A DNA stretch of 41,425 nucleotides from Caulobacteraceae bacterium (lineage in GTDB: Bacteria > Pseudomonadota > Alphaproteobacteria > Caulobacterales > Caulobacteraceae), in the NCBI GenBank assembly GCA_025359665.1, contig JANYFU010000419.1:1-41425 (forward strand), read 5' to 3'. The position numbers were made by a program, and so were the translations under genes. Below, in pieces: positions 7,826 to 16,461 of this stretch (its first letter is position 1; each line of letters opens with the position of its first letter). The notes under the pieces are model-generated. The model ran no database searches. It saw only the letters and a program-made list of their open reading frames with translations, and had not been told where the DNA came from.

Positions 7826-9301
7826 ATGACAATTAACCGTCTTGCTCAACTGTCGTCCCACAGCGGCATGGTTTCGCACGTCACCTCCACCGGCGCCGTC
7901 CATGCAGCGCCCTTGACGCCGTCGGTTTTGACCGGTCTGCAGATCCTGCAGCAGTTCAACCTGGTCGACTTCACCAATTTCAGCACCAATTCCGATGTCG
8001 AAGGGCGCGCCGTGATCGGCGGCGACCTCACCTCGTCGAATTCATCCACCTTCTTCAATAACCAGCCAGGTGGCAGCGGCAACCAAAACGCGCCGGCGAG
8101 CACGTTTCAGGCCCTGACGGTCTACGGCAACGTCACCAACGCGATCAACATCAACATGAACAGTGGTGGAAGCGCCTATATCGGCGGTTCCGTCAACAGC
8201 GGCGCTCACTTCAACTTCAATGGTGGCGGGTCGCGGGTTGCGACGACGCCCACCCAGAGCATCGCTGATTTCAAGACCGCGGCTTTCTCGCTTGAGTCGC
8301 AGCTCGCCAACCTGTCGACATCGGGCACGGTGAACGCCAGTGACTTCAACAACGTCACCCTGACCGGCGGTGGCGGGTCGACGGCGGTGTTCTCGATCTC
8401 GGCCAGCGCCCTGCAGACCTGGCACGGGATGAGCCTAAACCTCAATGGCGCCACCTCGGTCATCATCAATGTCACCGGCGGCACGAACATCAACCTGACC
8501 AACGGGCTGAACCTCAACAACGGTTTCACCAGCCACCAGCATGACATCATCTGGAACTTCGAGACCGCCACTTCGGTTTCGGTAACCGGCTGGCAGGGCG
8601 CGATCCTGGCCGTAGACGCGACTGTCTCCAACACCAGCGCCGTCAACGGCGCGGTAATCGCCAACGCTTTTGTCGGCAGCGGCGAACTTCACCAGTATGT
8701 CTATGATGGCGTCGTGTGTTTCCTGGCCGGAACCCGCATCGCTACCCCGGATGGTGAGGCCAACATCGAGGACCTGGCCATCGGCGATTTCGTCATGACC
8801 CACGACGGACGATCCGCCCCGGTGCGCTGGGTCGGTCGCCAGACGGTCGAAATGGCTCGGGCCGTGGCGCTTCGCGTGCTGCCGATCCGCATCAAGGCCG
8901 GCGCGCTTTGCGACATGACCCCCGCGCGAGACCTGCTGGTCTCCACCTGCCACGCTCTGATGATCGATGGTCTTCTGATCCAGGCCGGCGCCCTGGTGAA
9001 CGGAACTTCGATCGTCAGGGAATACGATGTGCCGGAAACATTCACCTATTACCATGTCGAGCTTGACGGCCATTTCCTGATCCTGGCCGAAGGCGTCGCC
9101 GCCGAGACCTTCATCGACAATGTCGGCCGCATGGCGTTCGACAATTGGGACGAGCATGAAGCCATGTTCCCTGGTGGCCGCGCTCTCGAGGAAATTGATC
9201 TGCCGCGCGTTCAGTCTGCCCGCCAGCTTCCCAGCTTGCTCCGCCAGTATCTGGACGACCGCGCCGTCCAATTCGACGAACAGATGCTCGAAGCCGCCTG
9301 A
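7826..9301 (+). CDS. Choice-of-anchor A / Hint-domain protein
   Basis: A 491-residue protein of two parts. Residues about 35-290 match the choice-of-anchor A domain (ILQQFNLVDFTNFST, then DVEGRAVIGGDL), rich in Asn, Ser, Thr and Gly and predicted all-beta, as in surface or collagen-binding-like bacterial proteins. The Hint_2 domain starts at Cys298 (CFLAGTRIATPDG), with IGDFVMTHDGRSAPVRWVGR, TCHALMI and FTYYHVELDGHFLILAEGV, and a 60-residue acidic tail. Hint domains perform an N-S acyl shift at the Cys, so the N-terminal part may be released or esterified. No Sec signal is evident, hence a type I or other export route is inferred. It is followed by a strong terminator. Confidence 0.85.
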   Translation: MTINRLAQLSSHSGMVSHVTSTGAVHAAPLTPSVLTGLQILQQFNLVDFTNFSTNSDVEGRAVIGGDLTSSNSSTFFNNQPGGSGNQNAPASTFQALTVYGNVTNAININMNSGGSAYIGGSVNSGAHFNFNGGGSRVATTPTQSIADFKTAAFSLESQLANLSTSGTVNASDFNNVTLTGGGGSTAVFSISASALQTWHGMSLNLNGATSVIINVTGGTNINLTNGLNLNNGFTSHQHDIIWNFETATSVSVTGWQGAILAVDATVSNTSAVNGAVIANAFVGSGELHQYVYDGVVCFLAGTRIATPDGEANIEDLAIGDFVMTHDGRSAPVRWVGRQTVEMARAVALRVLPIRIKAGALCDMTPARDLLVSTCHALMIDGLLIQAGALVNGTSIVREYDVPETFTYYHVELDGHFLILAEGVAAETFIDNVGRMAFDNWDEHEAMFPGGRALEEIDLPRVQSARQLPSLLRQYLDDRAVQFDEQMLEAA

Positions 9302-9327
9302 CCAACAGTCCTGGCCTGACATAGCCG

Positions 9328-9366
9328 AAAGGCCCGAGGCTTGTGCGCCTCGGGCCTTTTTGTTTT
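9328..9366 (+). terminator. Rho-independent terminator after the Hint gene
   Basis: The stem AAAGGCCCGAGGC pairs with GCCTCGGGCCTTT around a six-base loop and runs straight into a T-rich tract (TTTTTGTTTTT). It lies 27 bases after the stop of the choice-of-anchor gene and separates the accessory flank from the photosynthesis genes. Confidence 0.93.
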
Positions 9367-9491
9367 TCGAACCCACTCCCGGTTCGTGGTTGATCATCTA
9401 CCGAATACGCCACCAAGAACGATGATGCTGGCGAGGAGATCGTCCATGCGCCACCTCAACACTCGGTGGCCGAGCCCCAAACCGGGGGCGT

Positions 9492-10037
9492 TTACTTCGT
9501 ATTCTCTTGCAGGAACGCGATCACGTCCGCGCGCTTCTGGGGGTCCTTGACCCCCGTGTAGGTCATGTAGGTTCCGGGCACGGTCTTCTGGGGGTTTTCC
9601 AGATAGGTGTAGAGTTCCTGCTCGGTCCAGACGATGCCAGAGCCCTTGTTGGCGGCGGAGTATTTGAAGCCCGCCACCTCGCCCGCGCGCCGCCCAATGA
9701 CGCCGTGTAGCGAGGGGCCGACGTTGTTCACGCCGGCTTCCTTGGCGTGGCAGGTCGCGCACTGATTGAACGCCGCCTTGCCGTTCGACGGGTCACCATA
9801 GATCGCGTCACCGTTCGGGCCGACCTTGATGTCGAGCTTGATCTTCGTAGCGCCGGGCTGGGTGGCCGTGCCGTATGAAGCGGCGTCGGCGGTCGCGGGG
9901 GCTTCCGGGGCCGGCGCGGCGGGAGCCGAAGACGCGCTCTGGTCGGCGGCCGGCTCGCTGGGTTTGGAACATCCCGCCAAGACCGCAAGGGCGAGAACCA
10001 CGGCGCCGGCGCCGACAACAGCCTTGATATTCAACAT
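9492..10037 (-). CDS. Lipid-anchored class I cytochrome c, candidate reaction-centre donor
   Basis: A 181-residue protein. Residues 1-23 are a lipoprotein signal ending in LAGC, with Cys23 lipidated; residues 24-75 are an Ala/Pro-rich linker; the rest is a mono-heme class I cytochrome with CATCH at 93-97 and the methionine ligand M158 in PGTYMTY. It should sit on the periplasmic face of the membrane on a flexible tether. The ATG at 10035-10037 overlaps the hemE stop (ATGTTGA), so translation is coupled to hemE. As pufM is followed by no pufC, a tethered cytochrome is a natural carrier between the bc1 complex and the reaction centre. That role is inferred; a respiratory role is also possible. 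Confidence 0.9.
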   Translation of the reverse strand: MLNIKAVVGAGAVVLALAVLAGCSKPSEPAADQSASSAPAAPAPEAPATADAASYGTATQPGATKIKLDIKVGPNGDAIYGDPSNGKAAFNQCATCHAKEAGVNNVGPSLHGVIGRRAGEVAGFKYSAANKGSGIVWTEQELYTYLENPQKTVPGTYMTYTGVKDPQKRADVIAFLQENTK

Positions 10038-11065
10038 GTTCGCTCTCTCTTGATGATCTTCACCAGCGCGGCCAGGTTTTCAGGCGGGGTCTGCGGGGTG
10101 ATCCCGTGGCCCAGGTTGAAGATGTGCGGCGAGCCGCGGAACGTCTCGATCACCCGCCGCGCGCCGGCCTCCAGCGCGTCGCCGCCGCAGATCAGCAACT
10201 GGGGATCGAGGGCGCCCTGAAGTGGCATGCCCTCCGGCGCCTGCGCCCGCGCGAAAGCCGCCGGTGTCTGGGTGTCGACGCCCAGGGCTGTCACCCCAGT
10301 CTCATGAGCGTAGCGCCCGATCAGGGCGCCGGCGCCCCGGGGAAAGCCGATTACCGGTACGGTCACGCCCAGCGCCCGGACGCGTTTGATCAGCGCGGTG
10401 GTGGGTTTGATGATCATCCGCTCGAACAGCGGCTCGGGCAGGCCTTCGGACCAGCTTTCGAAAATCTGCAGGCAGTCGGCGCCGGCCGCGACCTGGGCCG
10501 CCAGATGCTGAGCCGTGGCCTCGACCAGCACGGCCAGCAGAGCGTCGACATCGTCCGGGCGCCGATAGGCCGCTAGGCGGCAGCGATCCTTATCGCCGCC
10601 CTCTCCCTGGATCATGTAGGTGGCGACGGTCCACGGGCCGCCGGCGAAACCAATCAAGGTGGTCGTGTCGGGAATCGCGGCGCGGATACGCGAGACGGTT
10701 TCATAGACCGGCGCCAGGTGCGCGACGACATGTTCGGGCGAACCGAAGGTCCAAGTGGCCTGTTCGAGCAGAGGCTCCAGGCGCGGCCCCTCGCCCTCGA
10801 CAAACCACACCTTGTGGCCCAGCGCGTCGGGGATCACCAGGATGTCGGAGAACAGGATCGCCGCGTCGAGGTCGAACCGGCGCAGCGGCTGCAGCACCGC
10901 CTCGGTCGCCAGATCGGGTGAATAACAGAACGCCATAAAGTCCTTGGCCTGGGTGCGCAGCTGGCGATACTCGGGCAGATAGCGGCCGGCTTGGCGCATG
11001 ATCCATACCGGCGGGGGATCGACCCTCTCGCCGTTCAGCACGCGAATCATGGCTTTGTCGGTCAT
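10031..11065 (-). CDS. hemE: Uroporphyrinogen decarboxylase
   Basis: A 344-residue cytosolic enzyme of full family length that decarboxylates the four acetate side chains of uroporphyrinogen III to give coproporphyrinogen III, on the shared path to heme and bacteriochlorophyll. The N-terminal signature PPVWIMRQAGRYLPEYR and the second signature GFAGGPWTVATYM are intact, as is FSDILVIPDALG with its catalytic Asp. The ATG at 11065 has GGGAG upstream; an in-frame start four codons earlier is weaker. It diverges from bchI across 174 bases and is coupled to the downstream cytochrome c gene. Its location ties tetrapyrrole supply to the photosynthesis cluster. Confidence 0.96.
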   Translation of the reverse strand: MTDKAMIRVLNGERVDPPPVWIMRQAGRYLPEYRQLRTQAKDFMAFCYSPDLATEAVLQPLRRFDLDAAILFSDILVIPDALGHKVWFVEGEGPRLEPLLEQATWTFGSPEHVVAHLAPVYETVSRIRAAIPDTTTLIGFAGGPWTVATYMIQGEGGDKDRCRLAAYRRPDDVDALLAVLVEATAQHLAAQVAAGADCLQIFESWSEGLPEPLFERMIIKPTTALIKRVRALGVTVPVIGFPRGAGALIGRYAHETGVTALGVDTQTPAAFARAQAPEGMPLQGALDPQLLICGGDALEAGARRVIETFRGSPHIFNLGHGITPQTPPENLAALVKIIKRERTC

Positions 11066-11239
11066 GCCGTCTCCCACTCCCGTTTGGCTCGCGCCTAACT
11101 CTTGTTCCTCGCGACGTTTGGCAAGGGTATCCTTGTCGTGGTCTCTGGAAAATGCCGGGTTGTCCAGGGTGGTCCCGGCCTTGACGCTGGTCTAGGGAAC
11201 GATCGATCTAACGATTTATTCGCACAACCAGGACACAGA

Positions 11240-12256
11240 ATGCCCGCTGCTTATCCGTTTTCGGCGATCGTCGGCCAGGACGAAATGAAGCTGGCCCTGC
11301 TGATCGCCGCGACCGATCCGGGCATCGGGGGGGTGATGGTGTTCGGCGACCGGGGCACGGGCAAATCCACCGCGGTCCGGGCGCTGGCCGCCCTGCTGCC
11401 GCCGCTGCGGGCAGTGATGGGCTGCCGCTATCATTGCGATCCGAAGGCCGACGCCGGCCGTTGCGCCGGCGACTGCGGGGCGCTGACCGGCGAGACCGAA
11501 ACCATCCCCACCCCGGTCGTCGATCTGCCGCTCGGGGCCACCGAGGACCGCGTGGTCGGGGCGCTGGACCTGGAGCGCGCCCTGACCCGGGGCGAAAAGC
11601 GTTTCGAGCCCGGCCTGCTGGCCCGCGCCCACCGGGGCTTTCTCTATATCGACGAGGTCAACCTGCTCGAGGACCATCTGGTCGATCTGCTGCTCGACGT
11701 GGCGGCGTCGGGCGAGAACGTCGTGGAGCGCGAGGGGCTCAGCGTGCGTCACCCGGCCCGGTTCGTGCTGATCGGCAGCGGCAACCCGGAGGAAGGCGAG
11801 CTGCGCCCCCAGCTGCTCGACCGCTTCGGCCTGTCGGTCGAGGTCAGGACACCAACCGAACTGGACGAACGGGTCGAGGTCGTGCGCCGCCGCGACGCCT
11901 TCGATCGCGACCCTCAGGCATTCGGGGCCAAGTGGGCCGGGGCCGACGCCGAGGTCGGCGACCGAATCGTCGCGGCGCGGGCGTTGCTTGGCGCCATCGA
12001 GGTTCCGACCAGCGTCCTGAAGGCGGGATCGCGGCTGTGCATGGCGATCGGCTCGGACGGCCTGCGCGGCGAGCTGACCGTGATGCGGGCGGCCCGGGCG
12101 CTCGCGGCCCTGGATGCCGCCGGGGTCGTCGCCGAGAGTCACGTTCGCCAGATCGCGCCGATGGCCCTGCGCCACCGCCTGCGCCGCAACCCCCTCGACG
12201 AGGCTGGTTCGACCGTGCGGATCGAGCGGGCGATGAGCGAACTCTTCGACGCATGA
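11240..12256 (+). CDS. bchI: Magnesium chelatase ATPase subunit I
   Basis: A 338-residue AAA+ ATPase that, with BchD and BchH, inserts Mg2+ into protoporphyrin IX. Walker A is GDRGTGKST, Walker B is LYIDEVNLLEDH, sensor 1 is IGSGNPEEGELRPQLLDRFGL, and the Cys-rich CRYHCDP insertion of the BchI/ChlI type is present. The start ATG at 11240 follows AGGACACAG. It opens the bchI-bchD-bchO-crtI-crtB run; its stop overlaps the bchD start (ATGA). BchH is not in this window. Confidence 0.97.
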   Translation: MPAAYPFSAIVGQDEMKLALLIAATDPGIGGVMVFGDRGTGKSTAVRALAALLPPLRAVMGCRYHCDPKADAGRCAGDCGALTGETETIPTPVVDLPLGATEDRVVGALDLERALTRGEKRFEPGLLARAHRGFLYIDEVNLLEDHLVDLLLDVAASGENVVEREGLSVRHPARFVLIGSGNPEEGELRPQLLDRFGLSVEVRTPTELDERVEVVRRRDAFDRDPQAFGAKWAGADAEVGDRIVAARALLGAIEVPTSVLKAGSRLCMAIGSDGLRGELTVMRAARALAALDAAGVVAESHVRQIAPMALRHRLRRNPLDEAGSTVRIERAMSELFDA

Positions 12257-14031
12257 CTGGTGCGGCTCCTTCCGTATGGGAGGACGCGACCTTGGCCGCC
12301 GCCCTGTTCGCCGTCGATCCGGCCGGCCTGGCCGGCGTCGCCGTGCGTGGCGGCCCCGGCGTGGCGCGGGATCTCTGGCTGGCGAAGGCCAGGGCGCTGC
12401 TGCCGCTGGGCGCGCCGTTTCGCCGGGCGCCGTTGCACATCGAGGACGACCGCCTGCTGGGCGGCCTCGACCTGGCCGCCAGTCTTGCCGCCGGTCGGCC
12501 GGTCGCCCAGCGCGGGGTGCTGGCGGAATGCGACGGCGGCGTGGTCGTCCTGCCGATGGCCGAACGGATCGAGGCCGGCGTCGCGGCCCGCCTCGCCACC
12601 GTCCTTGACCGGGGCGAGGTGGCGCTGGAACGAGACGGGCTGACCCTCCGCCTGCCCGCGCGGATCGGGGTGATCGCGCTCGACGAGGGGCTGGAGCCCG
12701 ACGAACGGCCGCCCGAGGCGCTGATCGAGCGTCTGGCGTTCCGCCTCGATCTGACCGGCCTGGGCGGCCGCGAGGCGCCTGGCGAAGACGGCCCGAACGC
12801 AGACACGGTCGCTGCGGCGCGGGCGCGGTTGGACGGGGTTGGCCCGGTCGATGATTCGATCATCGAGGGGCTGTGCGCGGCGGCAATCATGCTGGATGTG
12901 GCCTCGGCCCGCGGCCCGATTCTGGCCCTGCGCGCGGCCCGCGCCCACGCGGCGCTGAGCGGCCGGAGCGAGGTCCAGGCCGAGGACGCGGCCGTCGCGG
13001 CGCGCCTCGTGCTCGGCGCCAGGGCTCGCCGCGTTCCCGCCGAGGCCGAGCCGGAACCCGCCGAGGACGACCGCCGGTCGACGCCGGAAAACGCCGCCGA
13101 TCCGCCACCGAGCGCCGAGCCCCCGCCAGAAACCGACACCCCGTCCCAGACCGATATGGTGATCGAGGCCATCCAGGCGGCTCTGCCCGACGACCTGCTG
13201 GAGCGGGTCAAGCTGGAGGGCGCGCCCCGGTCCAGAAACTCCGGAACACGCGGGGCTGGCGCGGATACCAAATCGGCTCGGCGCGGGCGGCCGGTGGGCT
13301 CGCGCCAGGGCGCCTTTCGCTCGGGCGACCGGCTGAACCTGGTCGAGACCCTGCGCGCCGCAACACCCTGGCAGAAACTTCGCGGCGGCGGCGGCGACGC
13401 CCCAACTGGGGGTCGCATCCAGGTGCGCCGGGAGGATTTCCGGATTCGCCGGTTCGTCCAGCGCGCCGAATCGACCACCATCTTCGTCGTCGACGCGTCC
13501 GGATCGGCCGCGTTCCAGAGGCTGGCCGAGGCCAAGGGTGCGGTCGAGCTGCTGCTGGCCAAGGCCTATGTCTCCCGCACCCGCGTCGCCTTGATCGCCT
13601 TTCGAGGGGCGGAGGCCGACATCCTTTTGCCGCCTACCCGGTCCCTGACACGAGCCAAGCGCCGACTGGCCGATCTGCCCGGCGGCGGCGGTACGCCCCT
13701 GGCCTCCGGCATGGACGCGGCCCTGGCCCTGGCCCTGGCCGAGCGTGGCATGGACCGGACCCCGACGCTGGTGTTTTTGACCGATGGCCGGGCCAACATC
13801 GGCCGGGACGGCGCGCCCGGGCGGCGGGCGGCCGAGGACGACGCCATGGCGGCGGCAGGCCGGGTGCGCAACGCCGGCGTAGCGGCAGTCTATCTCGACA
13901 CATCGGCCCGCCCCCGCCTGGACGGCGACCGCTTCGCCCGCGCCATGGACGCGGTCTACGCCCCCTTGCCCTACGCCAACGCCGGCGCGATGTTCGACAT
14001 CGTCGACGACCTGCGCGGGGGCCGCCGCTGA
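12253..14031 (+). CDS. bchD: Magnesium chelatase subunit D
   Basis: A 592-residue partner of BchI. Residues 1-250 are a degenerate AAA+ module lacking a usable Walker A. An acidic/proline linker at about 260-310 (EPEPAEDD, PPPSAEPPP) follows. From about 400 there is a von Willebrand A domain with the MIDAS motif DASGS and later TPLASGMD and FLTDGRANIG. The linker and integrin-like domain bind BchI rings and the BchH-porphyrin complex. Its ATG overlaps the bchI stop and its TGA overlaps the bchO ATG, so the three are translationally coupled. The length fits the family. Confidence 0.97.
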   Translation: MTGAAPSVWEDATLAAALFAVDPAGLAGVAVRGGPGVARDLWLAKARALLPLGAPFRRAPLHIEDDRLLGGLDLAASLAAGRPVAQRGVLAECDGGVVVLPMAERIEAGVAARLATVLDRGEVALERDGLTLRLPARIGVIALDEGLEPDERPPEALIERLAFRLDLTGLGGREAPGEDGPNADTVAAARARLDGVGPVDDSIIEGLCAAAIMLDVASARGPILALRAARAHAALSGRSEVQAEDAAVAARLVLGARARRVPAEAEPEPAEDDRRSTPENAADPPPSAEPPPETDTPSQTDMVIEAIQAALPDDLLERVKLEGAPRSRNSGTRGAGADTKSARRGRPVGSRQGAFRSGDRLNLVETLRAATPWQKLRGGGGDAPTGGRIQVRREDFRIRRFVQRAESTTIFVVDASGSAAFQRLAEAKGAVELLLAKAYVSRTRVALIAFRGAEADILLPPTRSLTRAKRRLADLPGGGGTPLASGMDAALALALAERGMDRTPTLVFLTDGRANIGRDGAPGRRAAEDDAMAAAGRVRNAGVAAVYLDTSARPRLDGDRFARAMDAVYAPLPYANAGAMFDIVDDLRGGRR

Positions 14032-14909
14032 TGGCCAAGCCCGACTGGAACCGGGAGGGGCGCGACTGGCCCAATCGCGACGCCAGCCGCTTCGTCCTGG
14101 CCGGCGCCCTGCGCTGGCATGTCCAGGTGATGGGATCGGGGCCGACCATGTTGCTGCTTCACGGCGCCGGCGCGGCCACCCATTCCTGGCGCGACCTGGC
14201 CCCGATCCTGGCGCGGGACTACACTATCGTGGCCCCCGACCTGCCCGGCCATGGCTTCACTCAGACCCCCGCGTCGGCCGGCCTGTCGCTCCAGGGCATG
14301 GTCCGCGGCCTGAAGGCCCTGCTCGCCGTCCTGGCCCTGAAACCCGACCATATCGTCGGCCACTCGGCCGGCGCGGCGATCGCCATGCGCATGCGATTGG
14401 ATGATCCAGGGATAGCCCGCGGCGTCGTCAGCCTAAACGGCGCGCTGCAACCGTTCCCTGGCGCCGCTGGCCACATCTTCCCGGCCATGGCCAAGCTGCT
14501 GTTTCTCAATCCCCTGGCCATCCAGGCCTTCGCCTGGCGCGCCGCGCGCCCTGGAGCCGTGGAGCGGTTGATCGAAAGCACCGGTTCGCGCATCGATGCG
14601 TCCGGTTTGAGCCAATATGTTCACTTGCTGCGCACCACCGGCCATATCGACGGCGCGCTGGGCATGATGGCGCGGTGGGATCTGCATCTGCTGCAGGCCG
14701 ATCTGCCCCGGTTCGCCGCGCCCCTGACCCTGGTGGCCGCCGAAAACGACCGCGCCGTGCCACCCAAGGTCGCCCGCGACACCAAGGCTTTGATTCCACA
14801 TGCTAATCTGATGATCCTCCCCGATTTGGGCCACCTGGCTCACGAGGAAGCGCCTGAACGCATCGCCGACATCATTCGCCAGGCCGCTCCCTTGTCTAGC
14901 CGTGAATAA
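14031..14909 (+). CDS. bchO: BchO, alpha/beta hydrolase of the Mg-chelatase operon
   Basis: A 292-residue alpha/beta hydrolase of the BchO family, regularly found behind bchID and thought to act with Mg chelatase, although its reaction is not established. It shows the oxyanion segment LLLHGAGAATHSWRDL, the nucleophile elbow GHSAGA with its Ser, the acid near AAENDRAVP and the catalytic His in LPDLGHLAHEE. The start overlaps the bchD stop as TGATG. A probable repressor site and crtI follow at once. Confidence 0.95.
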   Translation: MAKPDWNREGRDWPNRDASRFVLAGALRWHVQVMGSGPTMLLLHGAGAATHSWRDLAPILARDYTIVAPDLPGHGFTQTPASAGLSLQGMVRGLKALLAVLALKPDHIVGHSAGAAIAMRMRLDDPGIARGVVSLNGALQPFPGAAGHIFPAMAKLLFLNPLAIQAFAWRAARPGAVERLIESTGSRIDASGLSQYVHLLRTTGHIDGALGMMARWDLHLLQADLPRFAAPLTLVAAENDRAVPPKVARDTKALIPHANLMILPDLGHLAHEEAPERIADIIRQAAPLSSRE

Positions 14910-14919
14910 CCGGGATAAG

Positions 14920-14937
14920 TGTCACTCTATGTTGACA
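14920..14937. promoter_or_regulatory. PpsR/CrtJ-type operator at crtI
   Basis: TGTCACTCTATGTTGACA is a perfect TGT-N12-ACA, and in fact TGTCA-N8-TGACA, the known target of the redox/light repressor PpsR/CrtJ. It overlaps the most likely crtI start codon (ATG 14929-14931). A partner 8 bases upstream (14894-14911) is only weakly recognisable. Confidence 0.75.
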
Positions 14938-16461
14938 CTCGATCGCCCGCCCGTCCTTGACACTCCGCCGGTCGACCGCCGATCCCACGCGGTCGTCATC
15001 GGCAGCGGTTTCGGCGGCCTGGCCGCCGCCGTGCGCCTCGGCGCCCGGGGCTATCGGGTGACGGTGCTGGAGCGGCTGGAGGCGCCCGGCGGGCGGGCCA
15101 GCGTGCATCGCCAGGACGGTTTCACCTTCGACGCCGGGCCGACGATCATCACCGCGCCCTATCTGTTCGAGGACCTTTGGCGCCTGTGCGGGCGCGACAT
15201 GGCCGACGACATCGACCTGCGGAGCATCGATCCCTATTACCGGCTGGTGTTTGACGACGGCGAGGTGATCGACTGCCACGCCGATCCCGCCGCGATGAAG
15301 GCCGAGATCGCGCGCATCGCCCCGGGCGACCTGGCCGGCTACGACCGGTTCATGGCCCGCAGCCGGGAGATGTGTAAGATCGGCTTCGAGAAGCTCGGCC
15401 ATGTGCCGTTCATGTCGCTCTGGGATCTGGCCAAGAACGCCCCCGACCTGCTCAGCCTCGGCGGGCACCTCAGCGTCTACGAACTGGTCTCGAGTTTTAT
15501 CAAACACCCTAAGCTTCGGATCGCGCTGAGCTTTCATCCGTTATTCGTGGGTGGCAATCCATTCGACACCACCGCCGTCTATTGCATGATCACCTATTTC
15601 GAACGCCGCTGGGGGGTGCATTTCGCCATGGGCGGCACCGGGGCGCTGGTGACCGGGCTGGTCGGGCTGATCGAGGGCCAGGGCGGGAGCTTGCGCTGCG
15701 GCGCCCATGTTTCGGAAATCCTGGTCAAGGACGGCGCGGCTTGCGGCGTGAAGCTGGACTCAGGTGAGACCGTGGCCGCCGATATCGTCGTCTCCAACGC
15801 CGACTCCGCGTACACTTACGGCCAACTGCTGCCCGGCGTTAAGCGGCGACGCTGGACGGACCGGCGGCTGGCGGCCTCGAAATATTCGATGAGTCTGTTC
15901 GTCTGGTATTTCGGCACGCGCCGCCGCTACGAAAACGTCGAGCACCACACCATCGTGCTGGGCGCGCGCTACCAGGGGCTGCTGAAGGAAATCTTCGCCG
16001 CGAAGTCCCTGCCCGCGGACATGAGCCTGTATCTGCATCGGCCGACGGCCACCGACCCGTCCCTCGCGCCGCCGGGGTGCGACGCCTTCTATGTACTCTC
16101 ACCCGTGCCGCACCTGGACGCTGGCGTGGATTGGGCGGTCGAGGGCGAACACTACCGCCGCGCGGTGGAACAGCGGCTCTCGGAAACCGTCCTGCCTGGC
16201 CTGGAGTCGGAAGTCGTCACTTCGCGGGTGACGACGCCCCAGGATTTCCAGGATCGCTATTGCTCGGTGAAGGGCGCGGCGTTCGGCCTGGCCCCGACCC
16301 TGATCCAGAGCGCCTGGTTTCGGCCCAACAACAGGAGCGAAGAAGTGAGGGGACTGTATCTGGTCGGGGCGGGCACGCAGCCCGGCGCCGGACTTCCCGG
16401 GGTGCTGTCCTCGGCGCGCATTCTTGATGGCCTGGTCCCCGCACCCGGTTACCATGTCTAG
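14929..16461 (+). CDS. crtI: Phytoene desaturase
   Basis: A 510-residue FAD-dependent desaturase converting phytoene to neurosporene or lycopene at the membrane. The N-terminal dinucleotide fold is VVIGSGFGGLAAAVRLGARG, followed by APGGRAS and the FDAGPTIIT segment; the C-terminal FAD signature GLYLVGAGTQPGAGLPGVL is complete. The ATG at 14929 gives family length, but its Shine-Dalgarno is weak and it lies inside the PpsR-type site; a GTG at 14902 would add nine residues and overlap bchO. Leaderless translation is possible. The stop overlaps the crtB start by eight bases. Confidence 0.95.
   Translation: MLTLDRPPVLDTPPVDRRSHAVVIGSGFGGLAAAVRLGARGYRVTVLERLEAPGGRASVHRQDGFTFDAGPTIITAPYLFEDLWRLCGRDMADDIDLRSIDPYYRLVFDDGEVIDCHADPAAMKAEIARIAPGDLAGYDRFMARSREMCKIGFEKLGHVPFMSLWDLAKNAPDLLSLGGHLSVYELVSSFIKHPKLRIALSFHPLFVGGNPFDTTAVYCMITYFERRWGVHFAMGGTGALVTGLVGLIEGQGGSLRCGAHVSEILVKDGAACGVKLDSGETVAADIVVSNADSAYTYGQLLPGVKRRRWTDRRLAASKYSMSLFVWYFGTRRRYENVEHHTIVLGARYQGLLKEIFAAKSLPADMSLYLHRPTATDPSLAPPGCDAFYVLSPVPHLDAGVDWAVEGEHYRRAVEQRLSETVLPGLESEVVTSRVTTPQDFQDRYCSVKGAAFGLAPTLIQSAWFRPNNRSEEVRGLYLVGAGTQPGAGLPGVLSSARILDGLVPAPGYHV

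Noticed and set aside
9394-9491. Very short peptide MDDLLASIIVLGG on the minus strand after the cytochrome gene
   Set aside because: Only 17 codons with no Shine-Dalgarno; no support beyond an open frame.
11434-14031. 865-codon frame joining bchI and bchD regions
   Set aside because: Its first 270 codons are an Arg/Pro-rich shadow of bchI in another frame; bchD starts at the overlapped ATG 12253.
12873-14909. 678-codon frame ending with bchO
   Set aside because: Only the part from 14031 is BchO; the earlier part is a shadow of bchD.
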